NCBI GenBank assembly: GCA_021397835.1 | Contig: JAJFZO010000034.1 | Span: 684,501 to 748,500, forward strand | DNA: 64,000 nucleotides | Direction: 5' to 3' | From: Moringa oleifera | Lineage: Eukaryota; Streptophyta; Magnoliopsida; Brassicales; Moringaceae | Part shown: in pieces, positions 51,055-61,201 of the stretch | How positions within the stretch are numbered: the stretch's first letter is position 1 | How the letters are laid out: every line of letters begins with the position of its first letter | Translations under genes and position numbers: made by a program | The notes under the pieces: generated by a model | The model's input: the letters and a program-made list of their open reading frames with translations, nothing else | Database searches by the model: none | Told to the model about the DNA's origin: nothing

Positions 51055-51904
51055 TATCAAAGAAAGACTGATAAAAACCAGAGTACGCATGAGGTTCAGC
51101 CACAAACTAGTAAAACATAAAACAAAACAGGCATCCGCAAAGAGGACAAAGAAAACGTATCGCACATCCTCCAATGTATAAGCAAATTCACATACAATTG
51201 AGCTGCAGTGCGTGAAACTACAGTGAACACAGTCCACAACCAAGAATCATAAAGCCTATAATGGCACAAAAGAAAACTAAAAGCAAAATCATAAATGGGA
51301 ATACTCACAGTAACAAAAGTCAGGTGCATTACTATCAAACACAAAAGTTGAACGAAAAAAGAGAAACAAAAAGAAACCGCTGCATTAAAGCATAAGCAAA
51401 GGCAACAACCCAGAACAAGACTTGGGAAGCAATAACATTCAAAGAAAAGACATATACCCGTTATCAACAACAATATTTGGCAAATGGAATGCCTACCAAA
51501 CCAACTAACATCAGTGCATGGCTTTCTTCATTAAATCAATAATCATCTGTATCTAACAGATAAAGAACCAAACAAGTGATTCAATCACAAAAAGAGAGGC
51601 TATTTCGATATTGCCGGAAAAAAAAAAAAAAGAAGGAGAACGTATCAGCTACTCTGTTGGCAAGCCCACCAGCAGAGACCAGATATCTATCTAAACAAAC
51701 AAGCACGCAGACGAGTACATATACCTAATTCATCTAGGAAAACAATGAAAATGGTTCGTCGTGAGAGAAAAAAGAACTCACGTTCGGAGACTGCTGAGGA
51801 ATAACAACTGTTGAGAGAGGAAAATGAAGGAACAAACGCACACACAGAGAAAATGTTGAGTCCAAGACCCTTTCGACTATAATTTGCTTCGTATAGGAGC
51901 AAAG

Positions 51905-51943
<39 letters not shown>

Positions 51944-52623
51944 GAAAATCAAAGGAAACGGTCCTTTCTTAAATGCTTAAGCGTCTAGTCAACAGAGTCC
52001 AAAATCTTCGCTGCTTGAAGGTATCCTGCTGAAACAGTTACAGTGATTGGCAGACACGGATGACGGCCTACAGTGTGATTCCACGCAATACAAATACAAT
52101 GGCAGAAGAACGTCATTGGTGTTTGAGCCGGATTACGTTCGGGAAGTGGGCCTCGTCGGCCCCACTCAAGCGACACTGTATGGATTCTATTCATATTTTG
52201 TTGGTCAAATTTGCTGAATAAATTTTCTTCAATTTCAAGAGGCATTCAGAAATTTAAATGCTAATTGTATATTAAACATTTTTCTTCTTTTGCATGAGTA
52301 CCAAACACATTTACCTGTATAAATAAGAAACAATTAAAATTGATATATCATTCCCAACAAGACGATAAACCAGGAAATGATATACTCAAGGAGGAACTCC
52401 ATCTCCAGCATGGTAGTGGTAGAACACTAAGGGCGAGAAGCAGTGGAAAGAATGATCCACTCAATCATATCTCTGGAATCAGCAATTCAAAGCTCATACA
52501 GAAGCCATGTATTTGGAACTGGTTTAGGGCAGTCAAATATAACATCTCATACAGGCACATTAAAGTTAGACAATCCATAAAGGAAAAACAGAAAAGAAGA
52601 AGCAAGTCCAGCTAAAGGAAACC
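51055..52623. promoter_or_regulatory. SDE3 leader and promoter, PBD 3' flank
   Basis: The SDE3 leader probably begins near 51720-51900, with a donor-like GAATTAG|GTATATG at about 51724 and an acceptor just before the ATG. A perfect (AT)n microsatellite at 51909-51940 would lie at or just upstream of the start of transcription. 51960-52620 has no gene; its far end is the 3' UTR of the proteasome gene. Confidence 0.4.
51909..51940. repeat. (AT)16 microsatellite
   Basis: Uninterrupted alternating A and T for about 32 bp, upstream of SDE3. Length is likely to vary between individuals. Confidence 0.95.
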
Positions 52624-55600
52624 TCAGGCTGCATCAGCTGAGAAATCTTTGACAGATTCACGCCAGGCATACTCCCTAGCTCCATCCTTGTCAACGATCT
52701 TGATTACAAAGTTCGGTGGTGCAACAACTAGCCTGGATCGGATTTCCATAATGCACTTGTCAACCAAATCGATTGCTTCTTCCACTGACATGCCGCTGTG
52801 GTAGTGCCTGTCCATCATGGAGAGTGAAAAATAGGACCCGTACCCAAAAGCTGCCTTGTCTACCTTGTGAAGGGTAGCAATGTAGTCCATGTAGAAGAGA
52901 GATGGACCAGTCTCTTTGTCATAGCCAGCCATAAGGATGTTCACAAAGTATGGGTTCTGAAAAACAAATGTTGTGTGATTAGCTATTGCATATGTCTATG
53001 AACCAAAAATGCACATCCCCTACCCAATAAACATAATTCTGCCTAGCTTGGCTCCTAAGTAATCTCTTAAATTTATGTTCAATTGAGGCTCCACCAATTT
53101 GACTTTAATTTATCATTCCAGAAGATGCATGACATGAGTGCAGCACAGATTAAAACCACATGCTTATGCTTTCTCTCCAAAATCATAGAAACTATGTTTG
53201 TCATCAACTATATTTCCGCAGCACGGATTAACATTACACCCCTATATAACACATTTTACCCAGGTTAAGAAAAGGGGGGAAAAATTAAACTAGGAAGAAT
53301 ATATTTTTGTTGACTATTTACAGATTCATAGGCACTAATTACACTGCCCATTGAAGGAAGAAATCCTTTTATTAATTCCTACCAATTCATACTCATCATT
53401 TGCCAAGATATTACAGATTTGCTTTGCCCATAAACCATTTGATTGATTCCTGCCAGAATATCTCAATAACTGCTGAGATACGGCAGATATCCAACACTTT
53501 CTTTTCTATAGTTTGTATCTCCTATTTGGCATCTTCACATTTATCCCCAACCTTCAAAATCTAATGTAGAAGATACAAAGCCAATGTTTCCTACGAGCTG
53601 GAAGATACAAAGCCAATGATCCTCTTGGATAGAGACAAGATGACATTTTGCAGAGAAGGGTGCAAACATCAAAGTAAATGAGAAATGACCCAAAAAAAAA
53701 AAACAAAGTAGCAGCAATTTTCATGTGCTTACCCGGGTAAAGAACAAACTGGAAAAAAGGAAAAGAAAAAGAAAACACACCACATATTCCATATGTATTT
53801 AACCCTCGTGAAATGGCTTATTCGTCAACTGAGCAACTCCAACATATGGAGATGCAAAGAGGTGTCCGGGACACCCTTGCAAAATTGAAGTGGCAGGCAG
53901 TAGGCCGGGGGGAAAAAGTTAAGAGCTAAATGACACATAGAAGGCCTAGCCCTTCCAGTTCAGAATAAAAATTTATTTTTTTCAATAACACAGGTTGTGA
54001 GAGGAAAGAAAACATACAAGGAAAGGAAAACCTAAAGAGAACTGAATTTGTATAACTCAATCCAACCTAATTAAGAATCCAAGGATCCTAGGAACCAATG
54101 ATTTACCTGGGACGCGAAAACACTCAACTTGTTATCATCATTTAGCTGAAGTTGAAAAGACAAACAAAATGTTTTTCATGATTCACAAAACATAATCCTG
54201 ACAAAACCCTCAGTTATCAAATGAACAACGATAAGAGTAATTAAGTAATCACATTGCAACAGAACACTGTCTCTATACCGCTTCCACGATGTCAAAATGG
54301 ACTACTCGCGCAACTACCAGTTCAGCCCTGCTATCACCTTGCCACCACTTCCACGATGTCAAAATGGACCACTCGCACAACTACCAGTTCAGCCCTGTTA
54401 TCACCTTGCCACCACTTCAACAACCTATCACCACAACCACCAGCACTCACCAGTAGTCTGCTACCTTCAGCATGCCTTCACCAATAGGCTATAGTCTAAT
54501 GATCATTGCATTCCAATGGATTCAGGTTGTAAGGAATCAATCATAAGATTAGTTGATCAATAGCCAAAAGGTTTCACCAAGGCCAAGTAGGATTCATAAA
54601 GGACCATGTGAACTTGAAAAAGCCCTCAGAACAAAACCAGACCTTTTAGGGATATACATACCTGCTATAATCCTTTAGACCTACTAAGGTAGTCGGACCA
54701 TGAGAAATTTCAGGACTAAAATAGTAGAAGATGGAGCTAGCAAAGGCTCACAGACCAATCAATCACCAGTAGCCAAAGTAATCCAGGTGGAATTACAAGA
54801 AAAGGGTATCAGTGAATATGATAGTTCATTAGAACGAGGCATATGTTCCTACACCTCTTCAGCATTCGTCAGGTCTCATTAAGTCCCGTAAACTAGGAAT
54901 TGATAAGCACAGAGCCACAGAAATGAGGTCAGAAATATTTTGTTTTATATTCTGGATGAAAAATACTTTTTGAGAAGGACTTTCTAAAAGATGGAGATTT
55001 TTGTGCAATGTCAAAGTTAAGAAGAAGGAACTAAAATACCTATCTCTAACTTGTGACAGAACAAAGTTCTAGGCATTAGTGAACTCCAAACGTTATTACT
55101 TAACAATATAGTTCACCAACTTCTGTACCTAAATATACAATTCCTATTACCTGACCTTACGGCAGTAGTTATTACACAGAAATGAAGCGAATCGCTCTGA
55201 TATTCCCATCTATAGAACCCATCCATTGTCTGCACACTCTATCCTTGGAAACACAAAAGTGCACCTATCCTCTCTCTGGTTTAGTATTATTTACTTGCAT
55301 TGAGGATGTTTTGTATGCCCAGTTTTGGAAATACGACCAAAGAAAGACTTGTTTACGCATAAGTTCCACCTTCAAGCATCCGATGCTTCCTCTGTTAAGC
55401 CATCAAAAAGATTTACACCATGCAGAAAGGTTCTGACACCACTTCCACAATTAGAACTAGCTTAATTCAATAAAATGGACTAAAGTAATGCCTTCACTAC
55501 CTTGAGAAAGCCATTCTCATACATATGAGTGAAGTATTATGTCACAATAGGGATTAACGAAAATATCAAACAATAGTAGGCAAGATGCCTCTGAAAAAAC

Positions 55601-56339
55601 TCCTTCATAGAGGAACCATTTACAAAAAAACAAGATTTTTTTTTTTTAAAAAACACACACACACACATTAAAGTCAATTTGTGGTAATTACTACACCACA
55701 GAACTAGTGCTTCTCTGGTTTATTTTTTAATGTCCAGCTACCAATCTGATACAGCAACAATGTCACAACCACTTCAATCACACATTTTCCCATTGGTAAG
55801 AAAACAATATGGTAAAGGAACATCCCTAAGTCATTTGTTCCACCAAAACTAATAGAATAATATAGAAAGGACAAATCTGGATGTATATAACATATGAGAC
55901 CAAAAATAAAATTTTCAAGAAAAAGGAAAATTACTGAAAAACAAAAACAATTTACCTTCCTCAAAGCAGTGGCGAGCTCCCCTCGAGTGAAATTAGCAGC
56001 AGCAGCAGTAGTCAAGGGGATGCCATTTCGAAACTGATAAAGAGCCACGTTCTTCTGTATGTATTCCGTGAACTGAACTCTGTGGACGTAGCAATATACA
56101 TATAGGCGTATGTAAAAGCGTGTAAAAGAGAGAGCAAGAGAGAGAGAGGGGGGGGGGGGGGGGGGAAGATGGGGGTTTTACCTGTCACCTGACTCGCCGC
56201 TAGCAGCGATGAGCTTGTGAGAGTCTAGGATCATGACCTTGTCCTCGTTGGACTTGTGGACCAATATACTATTAACCGCCGATGTATCTGCTGCCACCAC
56301 AGCGAATCCATTGCCGACCAGACCAAACACGCACTCCAT
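52624..56339 (-). CDS. PBD1: 20S proteasome beta subunit D (PBD, PSMB2-type)
   Basis: Three exons, 56182-56339, 55956-56079 and 52624-52956, in phase (AG|GTAAAAC, AAG|GTAAATTG), encode 204 aa, the length of Arabidopsis PBD1 (At3g22630) and PBD2 (At4g14800). The N-terminus [18 protein letters not shown] lacks the catalytic Thr of the active beta subunits and has no propeptide, which fits this structural subunit of the 20S core. Family blocks include [39 protein letters not shown] and [21 protein letters not shown]. It assembles into the beta rings of the proteasome in cytosol and nucleus. Intron 2 is 3.0 kb, very long for this family, and contains a 67 bp tandem duplication. Intron 1 contains a run of 18 C on the sense strand. 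Confidence 0.97.
54281..54414. repeat. 67 bp tandem duplication inside the PBD intron
   Basis: Two copies (54281-54347 and 54348-54414), each starting CTTCCACGATGTCAAAATGG and differing at a handful of positions, followed by the start of a third (CTTCAACAACC). The plus-strand frames that cross it are open only because of the repeat. Confidence 0.9.
56148..56165. repeat. Homopolymer of 18 G (C on the sense strand) beside a GA tract
   Basis: Lies in the 102 bp first intron of the proteasome gene, between donor (56181) and acceptor (56080). The sense strand reads C18 then CT repeats, so it may serve as a pyrimidine tract. Its exact length is prone to sequencing error. Confidence 0.85.
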
Positions 56340-58232
56340 TGTTGGACTCGGATCTCGCTTCTTGATTCCTTCCTTTGTTGTCCCTCCCCGTCTCTCTTTC
56401 TAGTTGCTGTGTGCCTGATTTCCGATTATTGAGTGACAATATTACGAGCTAAAGAGCAGGCGACTTGAGAAACAAGTTTTTTCACTTGCAAGGCTTGGAA
56501 TTTTGCTAGAGACGAGGGATCGAGGAATTTTAGACGAAGATGTATGGTAATCTGGTCATTTCATAAAAGCTCAATTCGGCCCATAGACTTAATGGGCCCC
56601 GTGTGGGTTTATTCTCAAGCCCAATCCATTTATTTGCCAGGTTTTAGCCTACGAAAGAGAACTAAAAAGTATACATGCTATTATAAGTTTGTGGTCAACC
56701 TACGTATTTTTATATATTATATGGCTCAAAAATTGTAGAGTAATTCTCATTTAAAATTTTTAAAAATATTTTTTAATTTTTATCTTAAATTTAAAAATAT
56801 ATCCAAATGAATATCAAATTAATAATAAATAGTTAAATTAAACATTAAGTTTAAATTGTTATAACAAAATTAAGTATATTTTAATTGTCGAAATATTTAA
56901 AAATTATATAAATAAATTTCAAAATTTTTTAATCAATTTTTTAATTTCAAATATTTTTATTTTATTATTTATTTATTATAGATTTTTTAAAATTTGATAA
57001 TAAAAAATTTTAAAAAAATAATTTTAGCATTCAAAGAACTCTGAATTTTTTTTGTCATAGTAGCTTGAGTATCTTTTTAGGTTCACAGAAAATTAAAGTC
57101 AAAACTGACAGTATAAGATCTTCAATGTGATCACTCTTAATTTTTTAAATTTTTTGATAATATTTAATTTAATTATTTCTCATTAATAAGAATTTGTTTC
57201 AAAACTTTGAAAATTAAAAATAAATATACAAAAAAATTTAAAGAGTTTTAAATGATATTTATTTAGAATTATATTTATAATAATATGTAAATTAAATTTT
57301 ATAAATATATTTAAAATTATAAAATAAATTAAAAATTTAAGATCATAATGATTATGGAGATCATTTAAATCCATTCAAATTAATTTTTTCTATAATATAA
57401 TTTATTTTTCAATAAATTTTTTAAAAATATATTTAATAATTTATTATGTCAATATAATAAAAATAAATATATAAAATTTTAATCATCGATTTTCTTAAAT
57501 GGTTATATATTAATATTTTAAAGAAATATCATTTTCAACACTAAATTTTATTTTTTTAATTAAAAATTTTACTTTTAAAACATATTCAAACAAATTTTAA
57601 CATTTTAATTTTATTTAAATAAAATTTTATTAAAAAATTTAAATATTAAAAATATTTAAATTACATATATTTTACAATAAATGTTGAGTTATAACTTTTC
57701 ACTCATGTAAAAAAAAATATTCAAGCTATTATTATAAAAAAAATTAAAATTTTTTAAATGCTGAAAATATTTTTTCTTGAAAAAATATATGATTAAAAAT
57801 TTAAAAAATTTATACAAACTAGTTAGTTAATTAAAAATCTTTTGAATTTGGAGGATAAAATTGAAATGAATGGTAAAATCTATTTGAGTAGTTTTTAGTT
57901 ATTTTAATAAAAAAAATTATTAATTTTTTATATTAAATTAAAATCTAATTTATTTAAAATAATTACAATTTTAAATAATATTTACTCTAATATTTTTTAA
58001 AAATTTCAAATGAACTCAAATAAACAGAAAATTCTGATCCATATTGATCCACTTTTCAGAAGCTGAATTCAACCAAACGAAAGAAGTCTCCTTAACCGAA
58101 GGGTTACCAATCATTTATTCAAACTTCGGGTAGTCACAGGTCTCCCATAAATCCAAACCTTGGTCCTCTCAAGCGAGCCAGGGGAAGCCAACTGTCCTGC
58201 AGAAAAGGAAAAGAGAGATCGATCCACTTAAA
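56340..58232. other. Intergenic: PBD promoter, then AT-rich DNA
   Basis: 56340-56560 should be the promoter of PBD. From 56740 to 58020 the sequence is extremely AT-rich with no coding signal. The last 200 bp should be the promoter and leader of the small Cys-rich gene. No clear TATA box was seen. Confidence 0.45.
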
Positions 58233-58606
58233 ATGGCAAACAGAGTTGCAGCCTTGCTGGTGATGTGCATTGTCGTGGCGGCAGCCGTCCAGTTCCTCGA
58301 GGCTGCAGCAGGCCGTCGACCTTTCATTCCTGGCGAATGCTACAAGATCTGTGATGCGAAATGCAAAGCTAGGGGAGAGATACAACCCGAGAGTTGCGAA
58401 CTTGGCTGCGGCGGAGACTGTTTCATTTACGATGAATACAGTAATATCAATCAATCCATAACCGGAGATTCTTCTCATATATAAATTAACATTTATATTT
58501 GTTCTTAGATTCTTGTGTATACTATTTTGCAGTGAAGGAAGGCAAGATTCAGCCCCTACCTTATTGGATGGAGGAGGCGCCGGCGCCAGCGCCAGGGCCG
58601 AAATAG
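58233..58606 (+). CDS. Small secreted Cys-rich peptide with CX3CX3C pairs and APAPAPGP tail
   Basis: Two exons, 58233-58440 and 58533-58606, join in phase (A|GTAATAT ... TTTGCAG|TG) and encode 93 aa. A signal peptide (AALLVMCIVVAAAVQFLEAAA) precedes a mature part with exactly six Cys in a symmetric array: C-X3-C-X3-C-X10-C-X3-C-X3-C (CYKICDAKC ... CELGCGGDC). The tail is acidic, then EAPAPAPGPK, Pro/Ala-rich as in arabinogalactan-type sequences. I do not recognise an exact family. The array is like a doubled alpha-hairpinin or a thionin-like peptide, so a defence or signalling role outside the cell is possible but unproven. Confidence 0.8.
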
Positions 58607-60068
58607 ACGGAGATGGCACCCTCCCATGATTTTAAGAAAGCATGACTGTTAATGTTCATAAAGGAAGACATCTTGTGTTCCTTTCTTAATATTTTAATAA
58701 TATTTAACTCCATGATTCCAATTCATATTTATCAAAATGATTTTATAATTTTAAAAATCGATCTTAAAAAATAAATTTTAAAAATTATTTTAAATATAAT
58801 TTAAATGAAAATAAATTTAATTTAATTTAAAATTTGAAAATTTTTAAAAAATTATATTATACTGTAAAACGTTATCAAAATTTTTACATTGTCTCCAAAA
58901 ATCTAACACCGGTCGGGAACGAGTTTCATCTTGCTGTCTTAAAACATGAGGCTTCAAGCCTACTTATGAGAAGCCCATGGATCTTTTCAAATTAACGGAT
59001 TAAGTCCGTTCAGGAGCCGTGATGCATTTGACTTATGATCTAATACCTGAATTTGACCTATAGGATCATGTGCAGTTTATAATCATGAATTACTCCGTTT
59101 AGTTTTAAATAAATTAATTTAAGGAATTAGATATAAGCTCATTCAATAAATTCATTTTCTGAGATTAATCTATAAATAATTTTAGTTATTTATTACAAAT
59201 AATTTAAATAAATAAGTAAAAATTAATATATAAAATAAATAATTGTTATGAAAAATTATTACATTAAACGTCATACTTTAAAATATTAAATATATAATAA
59301 ATTTTGATGTATTTTTTCATATGATATTAAACTTATATGTGTTTTTATTTAAATATAAGATAAATTTTACATGTAAAAATAAATAAAATTAAAAATTATT
59401 TTATATTATATAGATACATTTATCTTATTTTCTTAATATGATAGTAAACTAAAATTTTATAATTTATTTAAGAACTTAATTTTGTATACGTTATATTAAT
59501 TTAATGTTATATAAAAATTTGATGAATTATATTAATAATAATAATGTTATTAAATTTTTGTATTTAACAAAATCTATATATATATAATTTAATTTCAAAT
59601 TTGAACTAATCAAATCAATGATATGATTGATTTAATTATTTTGTGATTAATTTTAACGTACTGAACCAACCAATACAAAATTATTTAAGACTCACGTACC
59701 TAACTTAATTATTACTTATTTTTTAACAAATAATTTTAGCTCAATTTAATTATTAAACAAACTAGATTAGAACTTATGGGACCAAACAACTTATACAGTA
59801 TGCCCACATTTTGATGCGACATTAAATTAGCTCATACTGTTTTTTTTTTCCTATATAATATAATGTGCTTGACATTGATCATGGGTATTTATATAATTAT
59901 TTGCCACCTAATTTTCGTATAAATTAATTTACCAACTTCTTCTCATGTTAATTGAGCCGTAACAATGACAATGATTTGTTCTCCAACATGCAAGACGATC
60001 ACACGCATGCAAAATTAAATTTTTTATTGCATAACCTTTCTGTTAATCTGTCTGTCTAAATTTTAGGG
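58607..60068. other. AT-rich spacer between the Cys-rich genes
   Basis: Mostly AT-rich, with an ordinary stretch at about 58890-59060. No coding frame, RNA gene or repeat ends were seen. Confidence 0.45.
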
Positions 60069-60508
60069 CTACAAGGTATTATTCACATTGACAAAAGGAG
60101 GAGGATTGCCAGGGCATTTGGGTGGACCGACGGGAGGGCAAGGGGCACCGTGGCTAAAGGAGCAGACACATTCATCAAAGGGTATTCCTCCACCTGCCGA
60201 TCGACAGAAGGCGGTGATTCGGCCGATATTGCGGTAGCATGGCCGGCATACTTCAACGCATTTTTTGACGTCGGGACAACCTCCTCCCCTCGTCGTTAAC
60301 TCGCAACCATTCATGGTTTTCACTGTATAAACACACCGTTAACATCGTTAACAAAATCAAAAGATTAAACTAAAACAATCCGTAGATCAGAAAACAGACA
60401 TAAACTCTCAGCTGATCAGTTTTATTTTTAAAAAATTTATAGAAACGAACCTGAAGTGAATATAATGTAGATCAAAATCAAGTAAAATGAAGCAGACGGG
60501 TTGCCCAT
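60069..60508 (-). CDS. Defensin-like secreted Cys-rich protein with Pro-rich tail
   Basis: Two exons, 60451-60508 and 60069-60322, in phase (TCA G|GTTCG ... ATACAG|TG), encode 103 aa. The small first exon encodes the signal peptide (MGNPSASFYLILIYIIFTS), an intron position typical of defensin-like genes. The mature part has ten Cys (NGC, GGGC, KKC, EVC, RPC, AFC, DEC, CVC, PC, KC), more than the eight of a plant defensin. It ends with a Pro-rich, Cys-containing stretch (APCPPVGPPKCPGNPPPF). Plant defensin-like proteins act as antimicrobial or pollen-pistil signals. Family membership is inferred from layout and Cys density. Confidence 0.75.
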
Positions 60509-61201
60509 CTTGTTGGCTCTTAATTTCTTTCTTACCAGAAGTAGCGAAGGAAGAAATTAAGAAACAACCTAAGTTAAAATTGGATCCAGCGATCAGCTTA
60601 ATTGACAGTCTTAATTTTCCACCGGAATAGTAAATTTATTGAGAGTAAAAAGTGTCATAATTAAATGATAATTAATACTTTAACTGACCCTCTAATATTA
60701 TATATATTTTGCATGGTGCTTATGAGGTTGCAATAAATGCTAGATTAATTATGTATTCATGAGCAAGATATGCATTTATATCAATAAATCAACCATACAT
60801 ATAAAAAGTCAAACCATATTTTAATTTTAAATATAAAAAAAATCGTCCATCCAGTTGAACTTGTGCGGGTTTTAATTAATGAGAAAATTTTCTCATAATT
60901 AATAAAAAATTTATTGATAATTTTTTTCATAATTTATTAAATTCTAATAATTAATTGTGTTAAATTATTCATTAAATGTCTCTTTGAAAGAAAAAAGAAA
61001 AAAATAACCCAGATAATTAAGAGGGGTAGAAAAGAAGAAGCCCGTTATTTATTGACAGTAGAAAGCTAGAGCTGAGTTGGTCATATGTTAGGAAGCTCAC
61101 TCCAAGACTTGGCTTCTTCAACGCTAGCTTATCATACACTCGTCGCCAAATGTTTACATGAAAGTACAAAAACCCTCTCCTCATGCTGGGTTTTTTAATT
61201 A
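60509..61201. other. Promoter of the defensin-like gene and vicilin 3' flank
   Basis: AT-rich with no coding signal. The part next to 60508 should carry the defensin-like promoter; the part near 61201 the vicilin 3' UTR. Confidence 0.45.

Noticed and set aside
51096..51473. 125-codon minus-strand frame upstream of SDE3
   Set aside because: Lies in the probable leader intron and is T-rich, giving Phe/Leu/Cys strings. There is no homology.
54254..54494. Overlapping plus-strand frames of 65-77 codons
   Set aside because: Open only because of the 67 bp tandem duplication inside the PBD intron.
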